DNA of 64,000 nucleotides from Bdellovibrio bacteriovorus (GTDB lineage: Bacteria > Bdellovibrionota > Bdellovibrionia > Bdellovibrionales > Bdellovibrionaceae), in contig NZ_CP102930.1 in NCBI RefSeq assembly GCF_025558485.1, forward strand, positions 1 to 64,000, in the 5' to 3' direction. The notes beneath the pieces were generated by a model. The model was given only the letters and a program-made list of their open reading frames with translations, ran no database searches and was not told the origin of the DNA. Shown piece after piece: positions 26,960 through 36,803 of the stretch; the stretch's first letter is position 1; each line of letters opens with the position of its first letter. A program made the position numbers and the translations under genes.

Positions 26960-27550
26960 TTAATTTGAAGTGGGCTCTTGTGGAAGTTTCATAACCGCGA
27001 AATTAATTTCGCTGGCACCAGCTTCAGTGACCGTGTACATCACCTTTTTCACTGTGCCGAAGTCCACACCCTTATCGGCCTGCACGGTCACTTTGCTCCA
27101 GGCATTCGGATCTTCTTCAGCTTCTCCGCGCGCGGTTTCCACCACATCACGAATCTTGTTCTGAAGCTTGCTGTCCTGTTCCGCCTTGGATTTTTGCAAA
27201 GCATCCACCAACTGGTCTTTCAATCTTGCGATCATCCAGTCTTCCTGGCCTTTGACTTCATCAAAGGTCGCCACCACCTCTTTGTCCAACAAAATTTCCT
27301 TGTTGGAAATCGTCACGACGTGGGATGGTTTCAATTCTCTGACAGAAGCCGCTTTTGGCAGAACCACTTCCTTCGGGATATAAAGAATTTCACCCGTGGC
27401 ATTGTAATTCTGCAAAAGGAAGATAACCAGAACCGTGAACATATCCACCATCGCTGTCAAAGACAGCAACGCCGTCACGTCACGCTTCCCTTTTCTTTTG
27501 CTTAAAATATTGTGGTAGCGATGACGCTCACCCGGTCTGAAGATGGCCAT
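26960..27550 (-). CDS. ExbD/TolR-like gliding motor protein (AglS-like)
   Basis: A 196-residue ExbD/TolR family protein: a cytoplasmic N-terminus of about 20 residues, a single transmembrane helix (about 28-47) with the proton-path Asp in TAMVDMFTVLVIFLLQ, and a periplasmic domain. It is longer than typical ExbD (about 140) because of a Glu/Lys-rich helical insertion (about 90-150). It is one of two ExbD-like genes after a TolQ/ExbB-like gene, as in the Myxococcus AglRQS motor. Which of the two corresponds to AglQ or AglS cannot be settled by eye. Its start overlaps the previous stop by one base. Confidence 0.88.
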   Translation of the reverse strand: MAIFRPGERHRYHNILSKRKGKRDVTALLSLTAMVDMFTVLVIFLLQNYNATGEILYIPKEVVLPKAASVRELKPSHVVTISNKEILLDKEVVATFDEVKGQEDWMIARLKDQLVDALQKSKAEQDSKLQNKIRDVVETARGEAEEDPNAWSKVTVQADKGVDFGTVKKVMYTVTEAGASEINFAVMKLPQEPTSN

Positions 27551-28026
27551 TACTGTGGCCCTCCCGTCGCAACAGAGATCGCTGAAAAGCCTGCGGCCAG
27601 ACAGTTATCCATTGCTTTAATCAGTTGTTCGTAAGGAATAATATCCGCAACAGTCACAATCGCATCCACTTTTTCAGGATACAGCTGTTTCACGCGCTGC
27701 AGTTGTGCCACAAGACCTGCTTCATCAAATTGTTCGTTCACCATGGGAAGACTGATCACTTGTTTCCCAACAGTTAAAACATAGCCGACTTCCTTCACAT
27801 CCACTTTCAACACCACATCGGCGTTAGGCGGAGGCGTCGGGCTCGGCTGCGTGTCCGATTTCTTCCCATACAGGGAACTACCAATTTGAATCATAGACAC
27901 TTGAGTCCATACGGCCGTGATAAGCAGGAACGTGATAAGAACGCTCATCAAGTCGATGAAAGGCACGAGGTTCAGCTCGATATTCTTCTTTCTGCCGCTG
28001 GAATCGCCGCTATCTATGTGAGCCAT
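27550..28026 (-). CDS. ExbD/TolR-like gliding motor protein (AglQ-like)
   Basis: A 158-residue ExbD/TolR family protein with a short cytoplasmic N-terminus, one transmembrane helix (about 22-42) carrying the family Asp in LVPFIDLMSVLITFLLITA, and a periplasmic domain (about 65-155) with the IPYEQLIKAMDNCLAAGF segment, the ExbD-type helix. It lies 12 bases after the TolQ/ExbB-like gene and should form the proton channel with it. In Myxococcus the equivalent trio drives gliding. Confidence 0.9.
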   Translation of the reverse strand: MAHIDSGDSSGRKKNIELNLVPFIDLMSVLITFLLITAVWTQVSMIQIGSSLYGKKSDTQPSPTPPPNADVVLKVDVKEVGYVLTVGKQVISLPMVNEQFDEAGLVAQLQRVKQLYPEKVDAIVTVADIIPYEQLIKAMDNCLAAGFSAISVATGGPQ

Positions 28027-28038
28027 TGAAAACCTCTA

Positions 28039-28704
28039 CTAGTCTTTGATTTTTTCTCTATTAGCAACAACCAGATTCAAAAGACTCATGCTTGTTTCAA
28101 CAACTTCGTTTTCAGTTTTCTGAATGCGATGCTGGAACAAACCGTAAGCAACGATGGAAACAATTGCCACCAAAAGACCGAACGCCGTACAGTTCAGGGC
28201 GTGGGAAATACCTTTGGAAAGTTCCAAAGCTTTGGTCGCCGGATCGGCAGCCGCCACCGCACGGAAGGAACCGATCATACCGATGATCGTACCCAAAAGA
28301 CCCGCCAGAACCGCGACGTTACCAAACACAGCAAGGAAGGAAGTCCAGCCTTCAACTTTGGGCATTTCACGCATAACCGCCGCGTCCATTGCCACTTGCA
28401 CTTCTTCGTCCGGGCGTTTATTCATCGCCTGAACCAAACCAGCTTTCACTGTGTTTGTCAGAGGAGCCGGACGGGCGTCGCAATAGCTGATCGCCTGGCG
28501 AAGGTCACCTGCAACAACCATACGGAAGATCTGGTCAGTGAACTCCTTTTTGTCCACGGAAAGATTTTTCAGCTTCATCATTCTTTCAATGATCACAAAA
28601 AGCGCCAGAATGGCGATAACTGCGATCACGTACATGACGAAACCACCCTCAGCGAAAGCACGCTGGATGAAATTCATGTTGTCTACTGTAACTGTTGGGT
28701 TCAC
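28039..28704 (-). CDS. aglR: TolQ/ExbB/MotA-type motor protein (AglR-like)
   Basis: Inner-membrane proton-channel subunit, 221 residues. Three membrane helices are visible: about 18-38, 126-147 and 168-192; the long cytoplasmic loop lies between the first two. The third helix contains the family pattern KGISHALNCTAFGLLVAIVS. The start is GTG with a perfect GGAGGAG ribosome site. It precedes two ExbD-like genes and follows the FHA/TonB-like gene, matching the AglR-AglQ-AglS motor of Myxococcus gliding. The symbol rests on this context rather than on an alignment. Confidence 0.87.
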   Translation of the reverse strand: MNPTVTVDNMNFIQRAFAEGGFVMYVIAVIAILALFVIIERMMKLKNLSVDKKEFTDQIFRMVVAGDLRQAISYCDARPAPLTNTVKAGLVQAMNKRPDEEVQVAMDAAVMREMPKVEGWTSFLAVFGNVAVLAGLLGTIIGMIGSFRAVAAADPATKALELSKGISHALNCTAFGLLVAIVSIVAYGLFQHRIQKTENEVVETSMSLLNLVVANREKIKD

Positions 28705-28737
28705 GAGAACTCCTCCTTAAAAAACTTATTAAAAACT

Positions 28738-30873
28738 TTAATTAGCCTGATTCAATACAAACGGATACGCCTGCACTTCTGCAGTCATGCCCGTTGGCGG
28801 TTCCGGGAACACCCAGCTGGCCAGACGGCGGCGGATACATTCCTCCACCTCGGCATTGCCCAAAGTGGAACTGACCACTTTCACATTGCGCGCCTGACCA
28901 CGTTCGATGATTTCCCATCCCAGAATCACTTTACCTTCCATCTTACGACCCTTCTCCAAGGTGTTCAGAGCACGCTCATAGCAGCTCTTCACTTCATTCA
29001 ACTTGGAACGGATCACACGACGGATGGCTTCCTTGTCAATGGTCGGATCGAAGGATTCTTCGTTACCGCCGCCTTCAATAGCCACGGTTGTTTTAGAGCC
29101 AAAGCCTTCAGCCGCGCCATACGCTGCCTGACCTGACCCACGACCTTTTGTTCCGATACCTGCAATACCTTGAGTCGCTGTGCCTTTACCACCAGCTCCG
29201 GCGTCTTTGAATCTGGAACCCAGATCATCACCCGCGCGGTCTTCGTTAAAGCCGGAAGTTCCCGTGGCTTTATCCGCCATCCCCAGAACTTCACCCGCAC
29301 CGGAATAAGCCTTGTCGATATTGGCACGGCTTCCGCCGCCGCCAAAGGCACTGAACAGACCCACCTTGGACAAATCCTTGCTTGCCGATTGTGCATTCGC
29401 ACCCGCTGTTTTGCCAGTCTTCACCGCACCACCCTGACGAGTGGAGGTGAATTTCTTCGTGCGGTCTTTCGCATTAGGCTTCGGAGCCACTTCACTGGCA
29501 CGCGCTGCAACTTCATTTTTAGCAGCAGCGTTCTGAGCCTTGGCACCTTTCTTCTGCGCATCACGATTCTGATCCGCAACAACCACTTTCTTAGGTGGCG
29601 GAGGAGGAGTCGGTGTTGCCACCGGTTGTGGTGGCGGCGTTGGCGGCTGTGGAGGCGGCGGAGTCGGTGACGGCGTTGGTGCCGGAGGCGGATTATTGAA
29701 AACCACCTGCGCAATACGCTGCACTTCCTCCTGCTTGTTTTCCTCCCAGTCTTTTGGAGTCGTTGCGGAAATATACAATGCCAACAGACCGACCATAATA
29801 AGCGACATCAAGACGCCCATCGTTTCGGAACCTGACAACATCAATGGAGGCAACATCGGCACCGTCGGTGCCTGCGGCACGAAACGGATGTACAGGCAGA
29901 TGTTCCCGCCCGGCAATGTGATACATAGCATTTCGTTTTGATCCACACGAACGCTGTAACCACCTGCGCCTTTTTGTGCTTTTCCAACCTTAATCAAATC
30001 CTCTGCATACTGAGTGCCCGCAGAGGTCACCAGTTCAGATTCCATTTCATTGGTGGTGTTCACACGCAGACCCGCAGACATATCCAGCAGGGCATAACCG
30101 CGCGGAACCAGTCCTTCAGGCAACGCCACCTGTTGATCGCCACCCGTGTTCACACGAATGGTTTTATTGCCCTTAAAGTGGTAAGTCGTCAAAACACGCT
30201 CTTTCCACGCCACCAGGACTTCAACTGTGGAACCCTTGCCCGGCTTCAGGTGAGTTTTCAGATTTCTGATCTCACTTGGCGGAGCAAATGTTTTGCTCTT
30301 TTTGGCTTTTTTATAGGAATTACGCTCTTTGCGAATCTCGGGCTTTACCGGAACCGATGTCAAAACCGGCTTTTCCTCGGCCTTTGGTGTTTCCACCGGA
30401 ATCACGGGTGTCGCCACCGGGATAACCGGAGTGACCTTGATTTCCTCGGTCTTAACCACCGCTGCCGGAGGCATGGATGGTTCAGGTTTTGCCGGAGGAA
30501 GCTTGGCCTCGACAACCGGAGCCGGCGCATCATCTGCCACGACCGGAGCCGCGCCCGGAATCACTTTTGGTTTTGGCACGCCGACGAAGAAGGCAATACG
30601 GAAAGGTCCAACTTCAATTTCATCCCCGGAGGAGATGGATTCATCCAGCACAGCCTGTCCGTTTTTAAAAGTCCCTTGAGAGGACCCCAGATCACAGACA
30701 TACCATCCGCTGTCGCGAAGCTCGATCAGACAGTGAATCGGAGAAACGCCATCAGCGTCCAAATCCAGATGCACCTCGGCGTTGTGTCCGACCACGATTT
30801 GATCCTGGTCAAACTGTTTCACGCCCACCAGCTGATTGTTTTTGAAAATCCTAAAAATTAACGGCGATCTCAA
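28738..30873 (-). CDS. gltG: FHA-TM-TonB-like gliding protein (GltG/PglI-like)
   Basis: A 711-residue inner-membrane protein that probably couples the motor to the periplasm. An N-terminal FHA phosphothreonine-binding domain (about 20-100, with CLIELRDSGWYVCDLGSSQG) is cytoplasmic. A Pro/Val-rich linker follows, then a second cytoplasmic domain, one transmembrane helix (about 350-372), a long Pro-rich periplasmic stretch (about 395-430), a Gly/Ala-rich region and a C-terminal TonB/AgmX-type domain (about 610-705, with SCYERALNTLEKGRKMEGKV). FHA plus TonB-like C-terminus matches Myxococcus PglI/GltG. The start TTG overlaps the previous stop. Confidence 0.85.
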   Translation of the reverse strand: MRSPLIFRIFKNNQLVGVKQFDQDQIVVGHNAEVHLDLDADGVSPIHCLIELRDSGWYVCDLGSSQGTFKNGQAVLDESISSGDEIEVGPFRIAFFVGVPKPKVIPGAAPVVADDAPAPVVEAKLPPAKPEPSMPPAAVVKTEEIKVTPVIPVATPVIPVETPKAEEKPVLTSVPVKPEIRKERNSYKKAKKSKTFAPPSEIRNLKTHLKPGKGSTVEVLVAWKERVLTTYHFKGNKTIRVNTGGDQQVALPEGLVPRGYALLDMSAGLRVNTTNEMESELVTSAGTQYAEDLIKVGKAQKGAGGYSVRVDQNEMLCITLPGGNICLYIRFVPQAPTVPMLPPLMLSGSETMGVLMSLIMVGLLALYISATTPKDWEENKQEEVQRIAQVVFNNPPPAPTPSPTPPPPQPPTPPPQPVATPTPPPPPKKVVVADQNRDAQKKGAKAQNAAAKNEVAARASEVAPKPNAKDRTKKFTSTRQGGAVKTGKTAGANAQSASKDLSKVGLFSAFGGGGSRANIDKAYSGAGEVLGMADKATGTSGFNEDRAGDDLGSRFKDAGAGGKGTATQGIAGIGTKGRGSGQAAYGAAEGFGSKTTVAIEGGGNEESFDPTIDKEAIRRVIRSKLNEVKSCYERALNTLEKGRKMEGKVILGWEIIERGQARNVKVVSSTLGNAEVEECIRRRLASWVFPEPPTGMTAEVQAYPFVLNQAN

Positions 30874-31196
30874 TTAGCACCCCGAACCCGCTGTATATCC
30901 TCTGTTGTTCTTCTCATCTCGGGTAAAAAATTTTCTCTTAACTTGATCAATCTCTTGTAGTTGAAGTTTTTCTTCTGGAAGAGATAAAAAAGCTCCGGCT
31001 TTTGAGTCGAACCCTCAACCAATTCGTCTTCGAAACTCAACGTCGCTTTTTTCTTGGCGGTCGTTGTCGTCGTGGTTGTGGTTGTCGTGCTGCGGGAAGT
31101 GGACTGGGCAAAGCTGACTTCATAGACCAGAAGAGCCGCTAGCAAAATTGTCATGTGTTTTAGGTATCGCATCATAGTCTTCACCCGACCCTTCAC
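30870..31196 (-). CDS. Small secreted gliding-cluster protein
   Basis: A 108-residue protein with a signal peptide (hydrophobic about 13-27, FAQ cleavage) and a remarkable run of ten Thr residues (about 38-47) followed by KKK. The C-terminal half is charged and helical. The start could be GTG at 31196, one base after the previous stop, or ATG at 31175. No domain is recognised. By position, between the GltE-like lipoprotein and the GltG-like gene, it may be the GltF equivalent, but the sequence does not show this. Confidence 0.7.
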   Translation of the reverse strand: MKGRVKTMMRYLKHMTILLAALLVYEVSFAQSTSRSTTTTTTTTTTAKKKATLSFEDELVEGSTQKPELFYLFQKKNFNYKRLIKLRENFLPEMRRTTEDIQRVRGAN

Positions 31197-31197
31197 T

Positions 31198-32046
31198 CTA
31201 TTTTAAACCAGCTTTCGCCTTATTTTCCAAAGCAATAATGCGATTACGGCTATCAGCAGGCCCACCTACAAACTTTAGTCTGTTAATGACTTCCAAACCA
31301 TCCTGATACTTCTTCATGTGGTCCACAAGAAGAATTGCGTAATTTAAAAGCACTTCCTTGCTGTTCGCATTGTCTTTCAAGGAGGCCTTGTACAACTCTT
31401 CCGCACGATCCAGCTTGCCTTGCGCAGTTAGCGAGATCGCATAGTTGTTTAGAACTCTTGGGTCACGAACCCCTTTGCGATAAGCTGTTTCCAAAACAAC
31501 ATTGGCTTTGTTGTAGTCCTTTTCCTGGACGTAGATAGCACCCAGATTAGCAGCCGCCACGGCTTCATCATTATTCATATCCAAAGCCTTGCGGAAGGAT
31601 TTGATGGCATCACGGCGCTCGCCCTGAGCCAGCTGAACAATCCCCATATTGGAATACAATTCCGCCGTTTTCGGGCTGGCAGCGATAGCCTTTCCCAAAA
31701 GATAGCGACACAGATCAAAGCGGCTGCGTTTATAGTGATACATCGCCAGCGCATTCAATGCGCGTGCATCATTCGGTGACTGAGTCAGAATCTGCGTGGA
31801 AGCCTGATAGATCTTCTCGTCGTTCTGAGCTTTGATCGCTTCATTCAAGGACGCATACTGAGATGGCGCCGGTGGGGTCACCGGACGAACCGGCTCGACC
31901 TTTTCCAGATCTTTGAAATCGTCCACTTCTGCCCGCGGGGCTTCCGACACCGTTGACGTCTTGGCTTCTGATGACGTTTCCTTGGTCGGACTGGATGAAC
32001 ACGCTGCTAAAGCCAACAGAGAAAAACAAGTGATGATCTTTTTCAT
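31198..32046 (-). CDS. gltE: TPR lipoprotein (GltE/AglT-like)
   Basis: A 282-residue lipoprotein with lipobox LAAC (Cys 16) and about five tetratricopeptide repeats between residues 75 and 260 (for example NDARALNALAMYHYKRSRFD and TAELYSNMGIVQLAQGERRD). The ATG at 32046 is chosen because it gives a canonical lipoprotein signal and a TAATG overlap with the preceding stop. A Myxococcus TPR lipoprotein of this kind, AglT/GltE, is part of the outer-membrane gliding complex. Assignment is from architecture and gene order. Confidence 0.85.
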   Translation of the reverse strand: MKKIITCFSLLALAACSSSPTKETSSEAKTSTVSEAPRAEVDDFKDLEKVEPVRPVTPPAPSQYASLNEAIKAQNDEKIYQASTQILTQSPNDARALNALAMYHYKRSRFDLCRYLLGKAIAASPKTAELYSNMGIVQLAQGERRDAIKSFRKALDMNNDEAVAAANLGAIYVQEKDYNKANVVLETAYRKGVRDPRVLNNYAISLTAQGKLDRAEELYKASLKDNANSKEVLLNYAILLVDHMKKYQDGLEVINRLKFVGGPADSRNRIIALENKAKAGLK

Positions 32047-35000
32047 TATTGACCTATCCAATTCACTAGACGAATGTCAGATCCAACTTCGCCACCGTTG
32101 TAGTAGTTTTTCGGATCATGTTTGTTCATAAACTCATAAGCGGACTTGAATCCGGCGTTGTAAACTTCCAGCTCAAAACCACGATCCACGGTTGCTTTAT
32201 AACTTTCGCGAGCCTTGGCATTAAATGGTTCCGCGAACTTTTCCACACCCGCCTGATACTGTTTGGTTTCTTCCGCATTCAGCCCCGAAGGCAATGGCGC
32301 ATTCACAATGGACTGGGCCATGTTCAGATTCGCATCCCCCAGAATAGCCAGGGAGCTTACGATTTCCTCTGCACTGTCATACTTGATAACGTCGGCCAGT
32401 TCGCCGGTCAAACGAGTCAACAGGGCCACTTTCTTATCGGCCGCCGCTTTCTGTTTAGCCGGATCTTTCGGGAATGTGATGGCTTTCATTTCCTTGTACG
32501 TGTCTTCCGCCTCGCCTAGCTTCAGCTTGGCAGCGTAAGAGGCTCCGACACCTTTTTTGTTAGGCGCAAAACGTTTTTGAATAGCCAGGGTTTTCTGCTT
32601 CCATTCCTGAGCCCGTGTGGTCGCACGCTGACGCGAGGACAATTCCGACACCCAGTAAGCACTTTCCACCACGCGTTCCTGATCGCGACCACCACCTTCC
32701 ACATACTCTGTGTAACGGGAAATCGCCGCTCCGGTCTGGCCGGCTTTGCGATGGATCTGCGCCATGCTGTACACAGCTTCAATATTGTCACTGTGCTTTT
32801 TATTGATCTTGGTGAATTCTGTATAAGCGCGGATGGCCTCATCAGATTTACCCAGTGCCTCATACAAAACCGCCGCATTGAACAGCAGATTCGGAGACAA
32901 AGGATCATTCGGGCTTTCCTGAGCGGCTTGTTTATAGAGCTTTGCCGCTTCTTCAAACTGCGCTGAATCCTGATAAAGCTTCGCCAGCAAACGGCGGGAT
33001 TTTGGTTTCAACTTATCTGCCGCAGGATCTTTTGAGCTTAAAACACCCTGATAAGCCGAAATGGCCGGACCGTTCATCCCGGCGCGCTCATAGTTGACAG
33101 CCGCGTTGAAGATCGCCGTGGCCGCAAGGCTGGACTTTGGATTTTGTTTGGCAAAGGATTCAAACACCTGTGCACTGTCCGCGTATTTCTTTTCCAGTTC
33201 CAGATCCTGACCGCGTTTGAAAGAGGCTTTTTCCATCACACCGCGGATATCAGCACCGGCTTTGGAAGAGGCAATCCCCGGCACAGCCAGCAGTTCCGCT
33301 CCGGTTTTTTCCAGACCCGCATAGTCCTTGCGCAAATTATAGATGTCCAACAGCAAGTTGGCTGAATATTCCGCCTGCTTGGTGTTTGGATACTGTTTCA
33401 CGATTTCACGGAACTGGGTCGTAGCCGGATCGAAGTGATTGCTTTGATAGTACAATCGACCAATACGGAATTTGATTTCCGGAGTCTTTTCAGACGTCGG
33501 GAACTTTTCAACATACCACTGACCGGCTTTGATAAAGCGGTCCACTTTCGGCTCCAAAGGAACCGGATCGGTGGAATTCCCCACACGTCTTTGCATTTCC
33601 TGATCAGACGGGATGCTTCGTTCCACAGACAGAATTAAGTTCTGAGCGGCTTTGCCATAGAACTTGCTTTGCGGGGCATTGTCCACGATCCACTTGTACT
33701 GGGCTCCGGCTTCATCATATTTGCCCATATCGTACAACAATTCACCGTAGTAGAAGTGCATGTCCGCCGCACTGGCAGAATCCGGGAATTCACGCAGATA
33801 AAGCTGGTAGCCTTCATAGGCCTGAGTTTGCGAGAACGCCGCACGGGAGTTCTGTGCTGTCTGATGCTGCTGCAAAACATAGTTGCGCAAAGTGGTTTCA
33901 CGCAGTTTGTAGGAATTTTCCACCAGCTCTTTATTGTTCTTATTGGCCGCATACCAGGCGCCGGAGGAATCGTAATCCTTCACCCAACCATACAATTCGT
34001 TCTTAAAGCGTTGAGTGTTCTTCGCATAGAAATAGTTCTGAACGATCTGATACTGGTATTCAAACGCCTTGGGGGCTGTTGGATTCTGGGAAATCAGAAG
34101 TTTAAAGACCTCACGGGATCCGTCCTTGTTACCGCGGTCGGAATACTGATAAGCCAGTCTTTCCAGGTAAGGGCTGTAGTTGTTCCCCACCAGATTTTTA
34201 AAGTAATTCGCGGCATTGTTCGGATCGCCGCCTTCAGCATAGAAGACCACGATATCACGCAGCGCCTCGCCTTCAAGACGGGTGCGGTTGACCTTCAGAC
34301 GGCTGGCCAGTTGGTCCCCGGTTTCAGCTTTGCCTGCTTTGATAATGTATTCAAGATAGTTCATAGCCTGCTGAACTTTACCCAGACGGAACAAACACCA
34401 TGAGCCCTTATAAAGAGCAAAAGTGTGCAGACGATGTCTCTTTTCCTTGATCAGATGAGAATATTCCTTGTAGGCATTCGCCCACTTTTCATTTTCAAAA
34501 TAGTATTCCGCCAAAGCGAAATGCGCTTCGCCCACAAACGGCGAATTAGGGTACCCTTTGGTCAGGCGCTCGTAATATTCCGCGCCTTTTTTCACATCAC
34601 CCAGTTCAAAGTAGTTGTAGCCCAGGAAAAACAGGGCCTGACTCATTTTTTCGTCACGTGGGAAATCACGCTGGAACCATTCATACAGCTGAACCGCTTT
34701 TTTGTTGTATTCACGGGCTTCAGCAGTGTCCAAACGAGGTTTGCTTTTGGTTTTTCCGGCCTGGAAAGCACGAAGCCTTGCATCGTATTCATCCTGCTTG
34801 CGGGAATCAATCAGGCTGGCTTTTTCAACGTAAAGCTCTGCCAGACGCAACCACAGTTCACCGCGGTTGGGACTGGTTTTGAATTTTTGTGTCAGCTTGT
34901 ACAGTTCACGAATCTGCTGATCCAGCACACGCTCGTATTCAGCTTTATTGCCGCCACCCGTGTCGTGTTCCATGATTTCAGAGGATCGCGGTGGCTTGAC

Positions 35001-35222
35001 AGATTCCAGATTATAATTCTGCACATCCTGTTTAAAGCCCATGTTCGTGGACGGCAGCGACGTGTCCGTCTTTTTACTAGCCTGCGACAACAGTTCACCG
35101 ACTGTCTTTTTCTTCACGGTTTTAGTGGTTCTAACAGTCTTCGTCTGAGCCTGCGTTACCGGGGCCGCCAGAAGAAAACTTAAAAATCCTGAGACAAGAA
35201 GTTGATGCCTGTTGAATTTCAT
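32046..35222 (-). CDS. gltD: Large TPR gliding protein (GltD/AgmU-like)
   Basis: A 1058-residue periplasmic protein: Sec signal peptide (about 1-25), then some twenty helical TPR-like repeats through most of the length (such as SQALFFLGYNYFELGDVKKG and NLLFNAAVLYEALGKSDEAI). The C-terminal 170 residues are less repeat-like. Size and repeat type match Myxococcus AgmU/GltD, a gliding-complex scaffold. It starts 3 bases after the GltC-like gene and is translationally coupled to the lipoprotein downstream. Confidence 0.87.
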   Translation of the reverse strand: MKFNRHQLLVSGFLSFLLAAPVTQAQTKTVRTTKTVKKKTVGELLSQASKKTDTSLPSTNMGFKQDVQNYNLESVKPPRSSEIMEHDTGGGNKAEYERVLDQQIRELYKLTQKFKTSPNRGELWLRLAELYVEKASLIDSRKQDEYDARLRAFQAGKTKSKPRLDTAEAREYNKKAVQLYEWFQRDFPRDEKMSQALFFLGYNYFELGDVKKGAEYYERLTKGYPNSPFVGEAHFALAEYYFENEKWANAYKEYSHLIKEKRHRLHTFALYKGSWCLFRLGKVQQAMNYLEYIIKAGKAETGDQLASRLKVNRTRLEGEALRDIVVFYAEGGDPNNAANYFKNLVGNNYSPYLERLAYQYSDRGNKDGSREVFKLLISQNPTAPKAFEYQYQIVQNYFYAKNTQRFKNELYGWVKDYDSSGAWYAANKNNKELVENSYKLRETTLRNYVLQQHQTAQNSRAAFSQTQAYEGYQLYLREFPDSASAADMHFYYGELLYDMGKYDEAGAQYKWIVDNAPQSKFYGKAAQNLILSVERSIPSDQEMQRRVGNSTDPVPLEPKVDRFIKAGQWYVEKFPTSEKTPEIKFRIGRLYYQSNHFDPATTQFREIVKQYPNTKQAEYSANLLLDIYNLRKDYAGLEKTGAELLAVPGIASSKAGADIRGVMEKASFKRGQDLELEKKYADSAQVFESFAKQNPKSSLAATAIFNAAVNYERAGMNGPAISAYQGVLSSKDPAADKLKPKSRRLLAKLYQDSAQFEEAAKLYKQAAQESPNDPLSPNLLFNAAVLYEALGKSDEAIRAYTEFTKINKKHSDNIEAVYSMAQIHRKAGQTGAAISRYTEYVEGGGRDQERVVESAYWVSELSSRQRATTRAQEWKQKTLAIQKRFAPNKKGVGASYAAKLKLGEAEDTYKEMKAITFPKDPAKQKAAADKKVALLTRLTGELADVIKYDSAEEIVSSLAILGDANLNMAQSIVNAPLPSGLNAEETKQYQAGVEKFAEPFNAKARESYKATVDRGFELEVYNAGFKSAYEFMNKHDPKNYYNGGEVGSDIRLVNWIGQ

Positions 35223-35225
35223 ATA

Positions 35226-36803
35226 TTACTCGCAGCTCTGTTTTCCAAGGTAGTGATAATTTCCAACTTCATCCAACCAGTATTCACCTTGGAACGGATA
35301 GTACTCATAACCATTTTCGATATAGAACTTGCGGTTGACGTTTTCGTCGATCTGATCACCGCTGATGTCCTTACCGGCAATTTTCTTTTTAATGCTTTCC
35401 TTACGGCCTGTGATCATCTCGTAACGGATGAATCCGGCCTGCTCGTAAAGATCACGCAGCTCCACACGCATGTTCAGCAAATGTGCCTTGGCCATATCGC
35501 CAATCGCAAATTTGGTGTTTTTGCTGCGGTTTGCAATAATCTTCAACGAGTACTGCCCCAAAGCGGAAGCCCGGAAGGAGGAGTTCGATTCCACCCGCCG
35601 TTTTTCCTGATTCAGCTTTTCCAGATAGTTCATGGAACGTTTCACATCGCCCTGATCCAGAACACTTCGCAGGACAATGTACGGCAAACGAAGATTCGCC
35701 GATTTATCTGTGGTCTTCATCACGTGGGCTTTTTCCAGCTCATTATAGAAGGCCCCCGCTTCGTTCGTGGACTTCAGGAAATCCCCGATCTTGGCACGAA
35801 CCGGTCCGTAAGTTTTTTCAAACAGACTCAAGACCTTTTCCATCTCGTCATATTTACAGATGTACAGATAGACGATGGAACGGAGAAGTAAACTCTCCGG
35901 CATATAGAAGTCTTCGTAATATGCCGAATGGAGAGTTTGGAAGTTACTCAAGGCTGAACGGAAGCGCGCTCCGCGCAACATCGCCCAGCTCTGCTCAAAG
36001 ACAGCGTCATGCCACATCAGAGTATCGCGAGGCACCTGAGAGTAAGCCTCAACGGCCAGATCCCAGTCCTGCTTTTGATACAAGGCACGTGCCAGACCCA
36101 TCTGCGCTGCCACCTTATTAGTGTCAGTTACCGGAGCCTTGTGGCGAGCATCCAACATCTTGCGGAAAGTTCCAATCGCCAATGATGTCTGGTTAGCCTC
36201 AAGCTCTGCCAATCCTTTGGAATAAAGCGCCTGGAAGTAATAGCTGCTGGTTGAGCTGACTTTGCTGAAAAGCTCTGCAGCCTTGGCAAAATCACGGTTT
36301 CTAAGACGGATTTCACCCAGACGATAATTGATCATATCGCGCAGGTTTGCCGGGAAATCGTTCAGATCCACGCGGGAAACCGCATAATTCAGAATCGTGT
36401 CATCGCCCAGCGTATCAGCCACCACAGACAGCTTTTCAATCGCCATCTTGGAATACTTTGGATGTTTCATACGAATGACATCCACAAACTGGAAGGCCGC
36501 TGTTTGATAAAGCTTCAGTTCCACCAGCATTGTTCCCAAAATGTACTTGATCTGAGGTCTTTCCGCAGAAAGCTCAGAACGGCGACTTAAAGAGAACAGC
36601 GCATTGGCTGCGGATTCATACTGCCCGCCCTGTGCCATACGAAGGGCGTTGCTCAGTTGATTTCTTAAGGTGGCCTCTCGCGAATTTCCAGACATGACTG
36701 AGCTGCGCGCCGGCTGCTTGCGCAATGTCTTTCTTTGCTGGGCGTCCCCGATGACCGGAGTTACGATACTTGCTGCAATCAGGAATAGTAATAATTTCTT
36801 CAT
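35226..36803 (-). CDS. gltC: Periplasmic helical-repeat protein (GltC-like)
   Basis: A 525-residue secreted protein: signal peptide (about 1-20), then helical TPR-like hairpins over most of the length (for example YRLGEIRLRNRDFAKAAELF). No membrane segments. In Myxococcus GltC is a soluble periplasmic TPR-like protein between the outer-membrane barrels GltA/GltB and the rest of the complex; order here (A, B, C, D, E) agrees. The ATG overlaps the gltB-like stop by 4 bases. Confidence 0.83.
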   Translation of the reverse strand: MKKLLLFLIAASIVTPVIGDAQQRKTLRKQPARSSVMSGNSREATLRNQLSNALRMAQGGQYESAANALFSLSRRSELSAERPQIKYILGTMLVELKLYQTAAFQFVDVIRMKHPKYSKMAIEKLSVVADTLGDDTILNYAVSRVDLNDFPANLRDMINYRLGEIRLRNRDFAKAAELFSKVSSTSSYYFQALYSKGLAELEANQTSLAIGTFRKMLDARHKAPVTDTNKVAAQMGLARALYQKQDWDLAVEAYSQVPRDTLMWHDAVFEQSWAMLRGARFRSALSNFQTLHSAYYEDFYMPESLLLRSIVYLYICKYDEMEKVLSLFEKTYGPVRAKIGDFLKSTNEAGAFYNELEKAHVMKTTDKSANLRLPYIVLRSVLDQGDVKRSMNYLEKLNQEKRRVESNSSFRASALGQYSLKIIANRSKNTKFAIGDMAKAHLLNMRVELRDLYEQAGFIRYEMITGRKESIKKKIAGKDISGDQIDENVNRKFYIENGYEYYPFQGEYWLDEVGNYHYLGKQSCE

